The notes: generated from the letters alone by a model not told the origin. Shown: positions 40,275-49,092, numbered from the stretch's first letter. The stretch is DNA of 64,000 bases from Pseudomonas fluorescens (GCF_902497775.2 NZ_OZ024668.1:4820326-4884325), one strand, 5' to 3'. Translations and numbers: made by a program.

Positions 40275-41122
40275 GCTGAATGCTCCTCCAATAACTGACG
40301 AATTGCCGCGACCATATCGCTGGCCGCCAGGCCGCGGCCCTGCACACCCAGGCGTTCGCCGGCGCAGGCATGCAGCCAGACGCCCAGGCAGGCCGCGTCC
40401 CAGGCCGACATGCCCTGGGCGAGCAAGGCGCCGAGCACGCCACTGAGCACATCACCCAGGCCGGCGCCAGCCATGGCCGGATGACCGCGCGAGCACAGCG
40501 CCAGCTGCCCGGCCGGATCGGCCACCAGGGTGCCGGAGCCTTTGAGCACACATACGACCGCGTATTTGCGCGCGAGTTTGCGCGCCGCGCCGGGTCGGTC
40601 GGCCTGCACCGCTTCGGTCGACACACCGAGCAGGCGGGCTGCTTCCCCCGGATGCGGGGTAATGATACTGCCCCTGGGCAACGGCAAGGGCTGGCGCGCC
40701 AGCAGGTTCAGGGCATCGGCGTCCCACACCTGCGCCAGCTTGCTGCTGGCCACCGCCGACAACAGGCTGCGGCCCCAGGCCGCCTGGCCAAGGCCCGGAC
40801 CGACCACCAGCACCGAAGCCCGCTCGATCGGCGCCATCAATTGGTTGGCCGAATGGGCACCGAGGCTCATCACTTCAGGCAGACGGGACATCGCCGCAGG
40901 CACATGCTCAGGCCGGGTAACCAGCGACACCAGCCCGGCGCCGCAACGCAACGCCGCGTCGGCGCTGAGCAGCACGGCGCCTCCCGTGCCGCGATCGCCA
41001 CCGATCACCAGCACATGGCCAAAGTCGCCCTTATGGGCGTCGGCAGGACGAGGCGCCAAGGGCGCAAGGGTGACGCTGGTGAGCCGATGCGGCTCGTTTG
41101 CGGGGTGTTTGGTCTGAGGCAT
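40262..41122 (-). CDS. nnrD: ADP-dependent NAD(P)H-hydrate dehydratase (dehydratase domain only)
   Basis: 286-residue ribokinase-like repair enzyme that restores NAD(P)H from its hydrated form at the cost of ADP. Diagnostic segments are GGDRGTGGAVLLSADAALRCGAGL near the N-terminus (shown in part), VVGPGLGQ, ITPHPGEAARLLG and HPAMAGAGLGDVLSGVLGALL (in part). E. coli Nnr carries an N-terminal epimerase domain fused to this; here it is absent and must be separate elsewhere or missing. First of the nnrD-tsaE-amiB-mutL block and divergent from queG. Confidence 0.92.
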   Translation of the reverse strand: MPQTKHPANEPHRLTSVTLAPLAPRPADAHKGDFGHVLVIGGDRGTGGAVLLSADAALRCGAGLVSLVTRPEHVPAAMSRLPEVMSLGAHSANQLMAPIERASVLVVGPGLGQAAWGRSLLSAVASSKLAQVWDADALNLLARQPLPLPRGSIITPHPGEAARLLGVSTEAVQADRPGAARKLARKYAVVCVLKGSGTLVADPAGQLALCSRGHPAMAGAGLGDVLSGVLGALLAQGMSAWDAACLGVWLHACAGERLGVQGRGLAASDMVAAIRQLLEEHSACLA

Positions 41123-41184
41123 GGGTCAAAGGCTCTGATGTCTGGCAGAATTATACGCACCTGAGTCCGTATTGCCTTATTCCC

Positions 41185-42285
41185 ATGTCTGCTTCTGCCC
41201 CCGATCTACCTGCGCTGGCCCAATCGATCAAGGATTGGGGCCGAGAGCTCGGCTTTGCCCATGTCGGCATTGCCGGGGTGGACCTGGGCGAGCACGAAAA
41301 ACACCTGGAGCGCTGGCTCGAGGCCGGCTACCACGGTGAAATGGACTACATGGGCGCCCACGGCAGCAAGCGCTCGCACCCAGATGAGCTGGTGCCCGGC
41401 ACCTTGCGCGTGGTGTCGCTGCGCATGGACTACCTGCCCGGCGATACGCGCATGGCCCAACAACTGGCCCAACCGGAAAAAGCCTACATTTCCCGCTACG
41501 CCCTGGGCCGCGATTACCACAAGCTGGTGCGCAAACGCGTGCAGCACCTGGCCGAGCGCATCCAGAAAGACATCGGCCCGTTCGGTTTTCGTGCGTTTGT
41601 CGACAGCGCCCCGGTACTGGAAAAGGCCATTGCCGAGCAGGCCGGGCTGGGCTGGATCGGCAAGAACACCCTGCTGCTCAACCGCAAGGCCGGCAGCTAC
41701 TTCTTTCTCGCCGAACTGTTCGTCGACATGCCGCTGCCGGTCGACCCGCCACAGGCCAGCGAACACTGTGGACGCTGCAGCGCCTGCCTGGACATCTGCC
41801 CGACCCAGGCCTTTGTCGGCCCTTACGTGCTGGATGCCAGGCGCTGTATCTCGTACCTGACCATCGAGCTGAAAAGCGCCATCCCCGAAGACCTGCGACC
41901 GTTGATCGGTAATCGGGTGTTCGGTTGCGATGACTGCCAGATCGTCTGCCCGTGGAACCGTTTCGCCCGCCCCACCGGCGAAAGCGACTTCAAGCCCCGG
42001 CACAATCTCGACAGTGCCGGGCTTGCCGAGCTGTTCATGTGGGATGAGCAGACCTTCCTTGATAGTACTGAGGGCTCACCGCTGCGCCGTGCCGGCTATG
42101 AGCGCTGGTTGCGCAACCTGGCGGTGGGGTTGGGCAATGCGCCATCGACTATCCAGGTGCTGGAGGCGCTCAAGGCACGGCAGGATTTTCCGTCGGAACT
42201 GGTGCGTGAGCATGTGGAGTGGGCGCTGGCGCAGCACTCTTCGCGGGGCAAGCCCGCTCCCACAGGGATTAGCCCCGGCCTGTAG
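41185..42285 (+). CDS. queG: epoxyqueuosine reductase QueG
   Basis: 366-residue cobalamin- and 4Fe-4S-dependent enzyme of the last step of queuosine tRNA modification. ATG at 41185 (MSASAPDLPALAQSIKDWG) matches the conserved N-terminus. Two cluster motifs are present, CGRCSACLDICPTQAF (about residues 194-209) and CDDCQIVCPWN (about 250-260). The last 14 residues (SRGKPAPTGISPGL) are encoded by a REP element that has captured the original stop region, so the natural C-terminus was probably near residue 352. Confidence 0.95.
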   Translation: MSASAPDLPALAQSIKDWGRELGFAHVGIAGVDLGEHEKHLERWLEAGYHGEMDYMGAHGSKRSHPDELVPGTLRVVSLRMDYLPGDTRMAQQLAQPEKAYISRYALGRDYHKLVRKRVQHLAERIQKDIGPFGFRAFVDSAPVLEKAIAEQAGLGWIGKNTLLLNRKAGSYFFLAELFVDMPLPVDPPQASEHCGRCSACLDICPTQAFVGPYVLDARRCISYLTIELKSAIPEDLRPLIGNRVFGCDDCQIVCPWNRFARPTGESDFKPRHNLDSAGLAELFMWDEQTFLDSTEGSPLRRAGYERWLRNLAVGLGNAPSTIQVLEALKARQDFPSELVREHVEWALAQHSSRGKPAPTGISPGL

Positions 42286-42304
42286 GAGCGGGCTTGCCCC
42301 GCGA
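42241..42304. repeat. inverted REP pair overlapping the 3' end of queG
   Basis: TCGCGGGGCAAGCCCGCTCC... at 42241-42264 and its inverse complement at 42281-42304 are 16 bp apart. The first REP is translated in frame as the queG tail, and the stop TAG (42283-42285) is inside the second REP. It also lies between convergent queG and the TRIC-type gene. Confidence 0.9.
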
Positions 42305-42317
42305 TATGGTTATCGAC

Positions 42318-42929
42318 TCAATGCTCGTCGTTGTAATGAAACTTGGGCATTTCCCAGTGAAAACGGATCGCCAGCAGCCGTAATAGGAAGCCGCCAAACA
42401 ATGTCAGCAGAATCGCCTGCTCGCCTGGCACGTTGAAGTAGACGCAGCCCAGGTAAAACCAGGCCGCGGCGAACGACACACTGGCATACAACTCTCGGCG
42501 GAAGATCAGCGGAATATCGTTACAGAAGATATCGCGCAGAATGCCGCCAAACACCCCGGTAATCACCCCGCTGATCGATGCCACCAGCATGCCCTGGCCC
42601 ATTTCCAGCGCGGTCATGCAGCCGATCAGGGTGAAAGCCACCAGCCCCAGGGCATCGAGCACCAGGAACAGCGAACGCAGGTGGCGCATCAACGGCGCGA
42701 TAAAGATGGTCATCAGCGCCGCGAAGCTGGTCAGCACCAGGTACTCCGGATGCTTGACCCAGGTCAGCGGGTAATGCCCCAACAGCACGTCGCGCACCGA
42801 GCCACCACCTAGCGCCGTGATGCAGGCGATCAGCACCACACCGAACCAGTCCATGCCGCGGCGCCCGGCAGACAGCGCGCCAGTCATGGCTTCGGCGGTG
42901 ATAGCAATAAGGTAGAGCATCAACAACAT
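42318..42929 (-). CDS. trimeric intracellular cation (TRIC) channel family protein (UPF0126, YicG-like)
   Basis: 203-residue membrane protein with about seven helices arranged as two repeats, each holding the family motif: GGGSVRDVLLGHYPLTW in the first half and GGILRDIFCNDIPLIF in the second. Bacterial members form potassium-permeable trimers; the role in Pseudomonas is unknown (glycine uptake has been proposed for some homologues). The start at 42929 could shift by three codons to 42920. Single gene, convergent with queG. Confidence 0.9.
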   Translation of the reverse strand: MLLMLYLIAITAEAMTGALSAGRRGMDWFGVVLIACITALGGGSVRDVLLGHYPLTWVKHPEYLVLTSFAALMTIFIAPLMRHLRSLFLVLDALGLVAFTLIGCMTALEMGQGMLVASISGVITGVFGGILRDIFCNDIPLIFRRELYASVSFAAAWFYLGCVYFNVPGEQAILLTLFGGFLLRLLAIRFHWEMPKFHYNDEH

Positions 42930-43029
42930 GGCGCAGATCCGTGCAATGGGGCGCGCAGTCTAACCAGTTGCCACAGGCACCAAAAGGGGGCGCCGCACGG
43001 ATTGTCTGTACAAGCCGGCGGCGCTGCGA

Positions 43030-43572
43030 TCAGAACTTGATGAAGTGCTGACGATAATGACGCAGTTCGTTGATCGACTCGCGGATATCGTCCAGCGCCA
43101 GGTGGGTACCGCCCTTCTTGAAGCTGTCACGCACTTCAGGGGCCCAGCGTGCCGCCAGTTCCTTGAGGGTCGAGACGTCGAGGTTGCGGTAGTGGAAGTA
43201 GTTTTCCAGGTTGCGCATGTGGCGGTAGAGGAAGCGGCGATCCTGGCAGATGCTGTTGCCACAGATCGGCGACTTGCCCTTCGGCACCCACTGCTCCAGG
43301 AAGGCGATGGTCTGGGCTTCGGCTTCGGCCATGCTGACCTTGCTGTCCTTGACCCGCTGGGTCAGGCCGGAGGCGCCATGGGTGCGGGTGTTCCACTCGT
43401 CCATGCGCGCGAGCACTTCGTCGCTGTGGTGAATGGCGATCACCGGGCCTTCGGCCAGGGTGTTGAGGTCGCTGTCGGTAACGATGGTGGCCATTTCGAT
43501 AATGACGTCGTGATCCGGATCCAGACCGGTCATCTCCAGGTCGATCCAGATCAGGTTCTGTGGGTTCTGCAT
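43030..43572 (-). CDS. orn: oligoribonuclease
   Basis: 180-residue DEDDh 3'-5' exonuclease that clears dinucleotides, including pGpG from cyclic-di-GMP breakdown, so it affects biofilm signalling in pseudomonads. The first motif IDLEMTG gives Asp11 and Glu13; the later metal residues and His are in the [14 protein letters not shown] and [15 protein letters not shown] region. It is divergent from rsgA, as in other gammaproteobacteria; the two starts are 91 bp apart. Confidence 0.97.
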   Translation of the reverse strand: MQNPQNLIWIDLEMTGLDPDHDVIIEMATIVTDSDLNTLAEGPVIAIHHSDEVLARMDEWNTRTHGASGLTQRVKDSKVSMAEAEAQTIAFLEQWVPKGKSPICGNSICQDRRFLYRHMRNLENYFHYRNLDVSTLKELAARWAPEVRDSFKKGGTHLALDDIRESINELRHYRQHFIKF

Positions 43573-43663
43573 GATTCTGCTCCTCGGTAGGTGCGCAGTT
43601 TAGCCTAGTGGAGCGTGCTAAACTCCCCGCCGTTAAATATTGCCTCCCGAACACGGAACCTTC

Positions 43664-44695
43664 ATGGCCAAACGCCAGCTCAATCGACGCCAGAACTGGC
43701 GCATCGAAAAAATCCAGGGTGAACGCGCTGCCCGCGCCGCCAAACGCGAACAACAGACCCTGAAGGAGCTGGAAGGCGGCGACCTCGGCCCGGAACAACT
43801 GGGCCTGGTCATCGCCCACTTTGGCGTGCAGGTCGAAGTCGAAGCCCAGGACGGCGACGTTGCCGGCCAGGTGTTCCGTTGCCACTTGCGGGCCAACCTG
43901 CCGGCGCTGGTCACCGGCGACAAGGTGGTATGGCGCGCTGGCAACCAGGGCATTGGCGTGATCGTTGCGCAGATGCCGCGGCACACCGAGCTGTGCCGCC
44001 CGGACAGCCGCGGCCAACTCAAGCCGGTAGCGGCCAACGTCGACCTGATCGTGATCGTTTTCGCTCCGGCACCGGAACCCCATGCCAACCTGATCGACCG
44101 CTACCTGGTCGCGGCCGAACATGCCGGTATCCGCCCGTTACTGCTGCTGAACAAGGCCGACCTGATCGACGAGCAGAACGCTCCGGCGCTCAACGCATTG
44201 TTGGCGGTGTACCGGCAGCTCGGCTACCCGCTACTGGAAGTGTCGGCCCACCACGGCAATGGCATGGAGCAACTGCAGGCACAACTCGACGGCCATATCA
44301 GCGTGTTCGTCGGTCAGTCCGGGGTAGGTAAATCGTCGCTGGTCAACAGCCTGCTGCCAGAGGTGCAAACCCGCGTCGGCGACCTGTCGGAATGGTCCGG
44401 CCAGGGCACCCACACCACCACCACCGCCCGCCTTTATCACTTCCCCGGCGGTGGCGAACTGATCGACTCGCCGGGTATCCGCGAATTCGGCCTGGGCCAC
44501 GTCAGCCGCGCCGATGTCGAGGCTGGTTTCATCGAATTCACCGACCTGCTGGGTACTTGCCGCTTCCGCGACTGCAAGCACGATCGCGAACCCGGCTGCG
44601 CACTGCTCAAGGCACTCGAAGATGGCCGCGTGCAACAGCAGCGCATGAACAGCTACCGCTCGATCATCGCCAGCCTGCCGCAAGACAGCTACTGA
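43664..44695 (+). CDS. rsgA: small ribosomal subunit biogenesis GTPase RsgA
   Basis: 343-residue circularly permuted GTPase acting in late 30S maturation. Start at 43664 ([18 protein letters not shown], basic N-terminus). OB-fold (about 45-115), then the G domain in permuted order G4 NKAD (163-166), G5, G1 GQSGVGKSS (217-225), G3, and a C-terminal zinc-binding segment [14 protein letters not shown]. The two N-terminal M codons ahead lack a ribosome site. Divergent from orn and followed by a short hairpin. Confidence 0.96.
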   Translation: MAKRQLNRRQNWRIEKIQGERAARAAKREQQTLKELEGGDLGPEQLGLVIAHFGVQVEVEAQDGDVAGQVFRCHLRANLPALVTGDKVVWRAGNQGIGVIVAQMPRHTELCRPDSRGQLKPVAANVDLIVIVFAPAPEPHANLIDRYLVAAEHAGIRPLLLLNKADLIDEQNAPALNALLAVYRQLGYPLLEVSAHHGNGMEQLQAQLDGHISVFVGQSGVGKSSLVNSLLPEVQTRVGDLSEWSGQGTHTTTTARLYHFPGGGELIDSPGIREFGLGHVSRADVEAGFIEFTDLLGTCRFRDCKHDREPGCALLKALEDGRVQQQRMNSYRSIIASLPQDSY

Positions 44696-44701
44696 GCACC
44701 C

Positions 44702-44721
44702 GAGGCTCGGAAACGAGCCTC
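44702..44721 (+). terminator. hairpin after rsgA, possible terminator
   Basis: GAGGCTCG-gaaa-CGAGCCTC is a perfect 8-bp stem with a GNRA-type loop, 6 bp past the rsgA stop. No T run follows, so it may only stabilise the 3' end. Confidence 0.45.
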
Positions 44722-44894
44722 AAACAGCTGCAAAGTAGGATCATTCCGTAGGATTTATTACCCAGATAAGCAGGACGCATCTTGTTTGCTGGTCGTACCT
44801 TGCCGTGCGCAGGACTTTCGCTGATTGTCACCTTTCAAGGTTCGCCGCCATGAAGCGAATCGACTCCATGCCCTGCGTATGAAAGGAATCGACC

Positions 44895-44954
44895 ATGACA
44901 ATTCAGCTTTTGCGCATCGATGCCGCCCCCTCCAGCGCGGGAGGGCACCAGTGA
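44895..44954 (+). CDS. possible 19-residue leader peptide coupled to the TIR gene
   Basis: ATG at 44895 with AAAGGAA about 8 nt upstream opens a 19-codon frame (MTIQLLRIDAAPSSAGGHQ) whose TGA (44952-44954) shares its A with the ATG of the TIR-domain gene. The overlap suggests translational coupling. It is too short to judge by codon use and has no homologue I recognise. Confidence 0.35.
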   Translation: MTIQLLRIDAAPSSAGGHQ

Positions 44955-45436
44955 TGCCAGTCTTTATCAGCTATCGCCACAGCGAACGCCTGGATGCCTT
45001 CATCATCAATGAACGGCTCAAGCTCGAAGGCATCAGTACCCAACTGGAACTGTTCGACAGTGAGGCACAGCAGACCACCGACGATATCAGCGGCATCATC
45101 CGCCGCAACATCAGCCAATGCACCCACCTGATCGCCGTGCTCGCCCCCGAGACCGCCGAGGCCTGGTGGGTGCCCTTCCAACTGGGCGCGGCAACCCTGA
45201 TCAATCGCCGCGTTGCCTTCTACCAATGCGGCGAAGCCACGTTACCGGGGTATCTGGAGAAGTGGCCAACCATGAACAATCGCGAGCACATCGACCTGTA
45301 CGTTCGCGCCTACCATGACGAGCAGACCTTCAAGCGTTCGATCGACAGTGAAGCCTGCGAGGCTAATGCCACCAACCGCTCCAACGCCGATTTCTTCCAT
45401 GCCGACCTCAAGGCCAAGATCCGTCGCGGCTTCTAG
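44954..45436 (+). CDS. small TIR-domain-like protein of unknown function
   Basis: 160-residue protein that consists of little more than one TIR-like domain. Box 1 is FISYRHSERLDAFIINERL (residues 4-22), a form of the FVSYxHxD start; residues 56-80 form the CTHLIAVLAPET / WWVPFQLG region (central strand and alpha-helix). In NADase TIR domains the position after W(C/V)xx is a catalytic glutamate; here it appears to be Gln76. The ATG at 44954 has GAGGG upstream and overlaps a short leader frame. There is no signal peptide or second domain; it stands alone with its own bidirectional terminator. Toll-like defence, effector or signalling roles cannot be chosen from sequence alone. Confidence 0.7.
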   Translation: MPVFISYRHSERLDAFIINERLKLEGISTQLELFDSEAQQTTDDISGIIRRNISQCTHLIAVLAPETAEAWWVPFQLGAATLINRRVAFYQCGEATLPGYLEKWPTMNNREHIDLYVRAYHDEQTFKRSIDSEACEANATNRSNADFFHADLKAKIRRGF

Positions 45437-45452
45437 CCTGTAGCGCCAAACA

Positions 45453-45488
45453 AAACGCCCGTGGGCATCGCTGCGCACGGGCGTTTTT
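45453..45488. terminator. bidirectional terminator between the TIR gene and motB
   Basis: AAAACGCCCGTG ... CACGGGCGTTTTT, a 10-bp GC stem around an 11-nt loop, with A/T runs on both flanks. It serves the rightward TIR gene and leftward motAB. Confidence 0.85.
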
Positions 45489-45500
45489 CAGCAAGCAGGC

Positions 45501-46523
45501 TTATTGCTTGTTTTCGTCCATCTTCAATACACCGTCTTCGAAGATGTTCAGCTTCTGCCGCAACTCCCGTGGCTGCATCGGCTCCGGCTCGGCCACCGGG
45601 GCCGGCTCTGTCGTTGCCCCGGGTGCCGGCGCTGCAGCACCGGGCTGCCCGGTTTCGGGAGCGGCGGGCTGGTTCTGCTCGCCTTCGATGGTGCGCTGGG
45701 CCTTCTTGGTCAGCACGATGATGTCGATACGGCGGTTGACCGGGTTGAGCGGGTTCTGCCGGTCAAACAGCGACGACGAGGCATAACCAACCACCCGCGC
45801 CACCTGGGTATCCGGGTAGCCACCGGCGACCAGCGCGCGACGGGCGGCGTTGGCGCGGTTGGCCGACAGTTCCCAGTTACCGAAGTCACCGGTACCGGCA
45901 TAGGGCTTGGCATCGGTATGGCCACTGATGCTGATCTTGTTCGGCACCGCCTTGATGGTGTCGGCCATGGCCAGCAGGATGTCCTCGAAGTACGGCTGCA
46001 AACGCGCGCTGCCGAGGTCGAACATTGGCCGGTTCTCAGCATCCATGATCTGGATACGCAGGCCGTCCTGGGTGATCTCGAAGAGGATCTGGTCCTTGAA
46101 CTTCTGTAGTTGCGGGTTCTCTTCGACCTTGTTCTGTAGCTCTTGCAGCAACAATTCCAGGCGTTCGCGCTCGACCTGCTCGGCCATGCTCTCGACCGTG
46201 TTCTGATCGATCGGGATGCTGGTGTCAGGCGTAGGTTCGGACTTTTCTTCCGGGTTGATGGTTTTTTCCGGCGCGAGCTGGGGCGAACCGCCCAGGTCGA
46301 TGATGTACGGCGTACCGCTTTCGGAAAAACCGATCGGGTCCTTGAAGTAGCCGGCAATGGCGATCTTCTGCTCAGGGGTGGCCGTCGACAGCAGCCACAG
46401 CACCAGGAAGAACGCCATCATCGCCGTGGCAAAGTCGGCGAAGGCAATCTTCCAGGCACCACCGTGGTGGCCGTCGCCAAAGCGCTTGATGCGCTTGACG
46501 ATAATGGGCTGATTGTTCTCCAT
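45501..46523 (-). CDS. motB: flagellar motor stator protein MotB
   Basis: 340-residue stator component that anchors the proton channel to peptidoglycan. Single N-terminal helix with the proton-carrying Asp30 in FADFATAMMAFFLVLWLL, plug/linker region, and an OmpA-like peptidoglycan-binding domain (about residues 165-285, ISGHTDAKPYAGTGDFGNWELS). A Pro/Ala/Glu-rich C-terminal tail of ~50 residues follows. Starts 3 bp after motA. Pseudomonads also have motCD elsewhere; the position next to orn/rsgA marks this as the motAB pair. Confidence 0.96.
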   Translation of the reverse strand: MENNQPIIVKRIKRFGDGHHGGAWKIAFADFATAMMAFFLVLWLLSTATPEQKIAIAGYFKDPIGFSESGTPYIIDLGGSPQLAPEKTINPEEKSEPTPDTSIPIDQNTVESMAEQVERERLELLLQELQNKVEENPQLQKFKDQILFEITQDGLRIQIMDAENRPMFDLGSARLQPYFEDILLAMADTIKAVPNKISISGHTDAKPYAGTGDFGNWELSANRANAARRALVAGGYPDTQVARVVGYASSSLFDRQNPLNPVNRRIDIIVLTKKAQRTIEGEQNQPAAPETGQPGAAAPAPGATTEPAPVAEPEPMQPRELRQKLNIFEDGVLKMDENKQ

Positions 46524-46526
46524 GGC

Positions 46527-47378
46527 TTAGCGACCGCGAACTGCTTGTTCCAGCTCGGCGAAGCTCGGGCGATGGGCCGGGAACAGCACCTTGCGCCCGA
46601 ATTCCACGGCCAGCGATGGCGGCATGCCGGAGGCCGAAGCCACCAGCGAGGCTTTGATCGCCTCGTAAACATTCAGCTCTTCCTTGGCGTCATGACGCAG
46701 GGAAGTGGCCAGCGGGCCGAAGAAGCCGTACGCGGCGAGAATACCGAAGAAGGTACCGACCAGCGCCGCACCCACGTGCAGGCCGATGGACTTCTGGTCG
46801 CCATCGCCCAGCGAGGCCATGGTCACCACGATACCCAGTACCGCGGCAACGATACCGAAGCCCGGCATGCCGTCGGCGATGCCGGTCACGGCATGGGACG
46901 GGTGCTCGAGTTCTTCCTTCATGCTCAGCAGTTCCATGTCGAACAGGCCCTCGAGCTCGTGCGGGGCCATGTTGCCAGTGGACATGATGCGCAGGTAGTC
47001 ACAGATGAACGCGGTCATGCGTTCGTCACCCAGTACCGCCGGGTACTTGGCAAAAATCGGGCTGGCAGCGGCGTCTTCGATATCGGCTTCGATCGCCATC
47101 ATGCCTTCGCGACGGGATTTGTTGAGAATCTCGTAGACCAGGCCCAGCACCTCGATATAGAAGGTGTGGGTAAAGCGCGTGCCGAACATCTTCAGCGACT
47201 TCTTGATTACATGCATGGTCATGTAACCAGGGTTAGCCTGGAGGAACGCACCGAATGCGGCGCCGCCGATAATCAGCACTTCGAAAGGCTGAATCAGGGC
47301 CGCAATCTTGCCGTGGGAAAGTACATATCCGCCGAGCACGCTCGCGAATACGACGATGATGCCGATAATTTTAGCCAT
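46527..47378 (-). CDS. motA: flagellar motor stator protein MotA
   Basis: 283-residue inner-membrane protein; five copies of MotA surround two MotB to make the torque unit. Four membrane helices are visible, two near the N-terminus (IGIIVVFASVLGGYV and the following LIIGGAAFGAF) and two around residues 165-230 (GFGIVAAVLGIVVTMASLG in part), with the charged cytoplasmic loop between them that contacts FliG. Genes motA-motB are cotranscribed from a sigma-28-like promoter at 47444-47470. Confidence 0.96.
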   Translation of the reverse strand: MAKIIGIIVVFASVLGGYVLSHGKIAALIQPFEVLIIGGAAFGAFLQANPGYMTMHVIKKSLKMFGTRFTHTFYIEVLGLVYEILNKSRREGMMAIEADIEDAAASPIFAKYPAVLGDERMTAFICDYLRIMSTGNMAPHELEGLFDMELLSMKEELEHPSHAVTGIADGMPGFGIVAAVLGIVVTMASLGDGDQKSIGLHVGAALVGTFFGILAAYGFFGPLATSLRHDAKEELNVYEAIKASLVASASGMPPSLAVEFGRKVLFPAHRPSFAELEQAVRGR

Positions 47379-47443
47379 AGATAGAAAGCACTTACTGTCG
47401 TGGTCAGGGTCGTGAGCGGAAGTTAAAAAAACTCTTCTTCTAC

Positions 47444-47470
47444 TTATCGGCAGAACTGCGCCAGACTATA
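47444..47470 (-). promoter_or_regulatory. sigma-28 (FliA) promoter for motAB, overlapping a divergent sigma-70-like promoter
   Basis: On the minus strand, TATA (47470-47467), 15 nt, and a perfect GCCGATAA (47451-47444), close to TAAA-N15-GCCGATAA. The start is near 47436. On the plus strand the same bases read TTATCG (47444-47449)-N17-TATAGT (47467-47472), a possible promoter for the HDOD gene at 47510. Confidence 0.7.
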
Positions 47471-47509
47471 GTCAGTCAAGGCGAAAAGCCAGTTCGGCCT
47501 ACCTCCAGC

Positions 47510-49045
47510 ATGCCTATTGAAACCATCGTGCCAAGTCAAACACCAAAAACACTCGATGCCTGGGTCAAGCTCCTCGATAGCGTGCGCCTGCCGGTGCCGC
47601 TGGCCAGTTACGAGCGGGTAAAATCCGCCATCGGCGACAGCCGCCGCTCGTTGCGCGATATCGCCGAACTGATGCAGGACAGCCCGGCGCTGGTGCTCAG
47701 CGTCATGCGCGAGGCCAACCATCACAGCAACACCGGCCTGGGCGAACCGGCCGAAAGCCTGGAGATCGCCCTCAACCGCCTGGGCCTGACGCGCACGGCA
47801 GAGCTGCTGGAGCGCCTGCCGGCGATGCCCGAGGGCGAAATTGCCCCGACCCTGCGCCAGCTGCAGATTGTCAGCCAGCACGCCAGCCAACAGGCCAACG
47901 GCCTGTTCGCCAGCCGCCTGGCGCGCCTGTGGCAGGAAATCCACTGGGGCAGCCTGCTGTTCCTGTCCCCACTCTGGCCCCTGGCGCTGACTCACCCCAA
48001 ACTCCTGGATGAGTGGGAGCTGCGTGTGGTGCACAAGGGCGAATCGGCCCCGAGGGTGGAGAAAGAGCTGTTTGGCGTGCGGGTCATGAGCCTGTGCAAA
48101 GCCCTGGCCGAACACTGGCGCCTGCCGGACTGGGTAACTCGCGGTTACCATTTACTTCAGGAAGAACGCCGACTCCTGGCTCAGGCAATCCTCATCGCCC
48201 GTGATCAGGACAGCCTGCACCAGCAACAACGCCTCGACGATCAACCGAGCTTGCGCCGCTGGTTCAACCAGCCGGCCAATACCGTGCTGCTGGCCAACGG
48301 CCTGGCCCTGGCCGCGCAGGTAGGCTGGACCAATCCGCACGTGCAGCGCTGGCAACTGCTCACCAGCCTGTACCTGCAAACCCCGCTGAACGATGTCCAG
48401 CAATTGGTCCACCAACAAGCCGCGATCAGCGCCCGCCATCATGCCTGCCCCGGCCTGTTCCACCCGGCCGAGGCGCTGCTCTGGCCTTGGCACCAGCAAC
48501 GCCTGCACCAGGGCCAGATCGCCCCGCCAACGCCCTCGGCCCAGGCCCTGGGCACCTGGCGCAAGCTCTGCGGCGAGCTGCTGGCCGAGCCCAGCCCGTT
48601 CAGCAATGCCATCCACCTGACGACCCTGGCCCGCGATGCCCTGGTCGCCTGCGGTATGCAGCGGGTGATGCTGCTGATGACCGACAAGACGCTCAGCCAG
48701 CTGCGCGTCCATCAAATTGCCGGCCTGCCAGCGGATGCCGCCAGCCTGGTGCTGCCCATCGAGCAGAGCAAATTGCTGCAACGCTTGTTGAGCAAATCGG
48801 CGCAACTGCGCCTGACCCCGGAAAACCACGCGCAGTTCTCAGCCCTGCTGCCGCCAAGCCTGCGCGCCCTGTTTCGCAGCGAACACCTGTTGCTGCGCTC
48901 GCTGTCGAGCAATGGCCGGGTGGTCATGCTGCTAGTCGCCGACCAGGGCGGCAAGCCGTTGGCGGACGTCAGCGTGCAAGCCTTCGGCAAAACCGCGCAA
49001 TGCATCGAGCGGGCCCTGACCGCCTTCAGCAACCGCAGTGCCTGA
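47510..49045 (+). CDS. HDOD domain-containing protein with C-terminal GAF-like region
   Basis: 511-residue cytosolic protein. Residues about 25-210 match the HDOD domain (LPVPLASYERVKSAIGD, ILMQDSPALVLSVMREAN-type core, LEIALNRLGLTRTAELL), a catalytically dead HD relative used in signalling and in flagellar/chemotaxis control. Residues about 360-511 look like a degenerate GAF sensor (ARDALVACGMQRVMLLMTD). The ATG at 47510 lacks a strong ribosome site. Divergent from motAB with a shared promoter region, which fits a role tied to motility; partner unknown. Confidence 0.85.
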   Translation: MPIETIVPSQTPKTLDAWVKLLDSVRLPVPLASYERVKSAIGDSRRSLRDIAELMQDSPALVLSVMREANHHSNTGLGEPAESLEIALNRLGLTRTAELLERLPAMPEGEIAPTLRQLQIVSQHASQQANGLFASRLARLWQEIHWGSLLFLSPLWPLALTHPKLLDEWELRVVHKGESAPRVEKELFGVRVMSLCKALAEHWRLPDWVTRGYHLLQEERRLLAQAILIARDQDSLHQQQRLDDQPSLRRWFNQPANTVLLANGLALAAQVGWTNPHVQRWQLLTSLYLQTPLNDVQQLVHQQAAISARHHACPGLFHPAEALLWPWHQQRLHQGQIAPPTPSAQALGTWRKLCGELLAEPSPFSNAIHLTTLARDALVACGMQRVMLLMTDKTLSQLRVHQIAGLPADAASLVLPIEQSKLLQRLLSKSAQLRLTPENHAQFSALLPPSLRALFRSEHLLLRSLSSNGRVVMLLVADQGGKPLADVSVQAFGKTAQCIERALTAFSNRSA

Positions 49046-49092
49046 GCCATGCGCTACAATCGCCTCCCTCTGTTCCGCTCTGGAGACTCTGG

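Noticed and set aside
48487..49092. In-frame upstream extension of the rhodanese
   Set aside because: It runs over the end of the HDOD gene and is low-complexity; the true start at 49093 has its own ribosome site.
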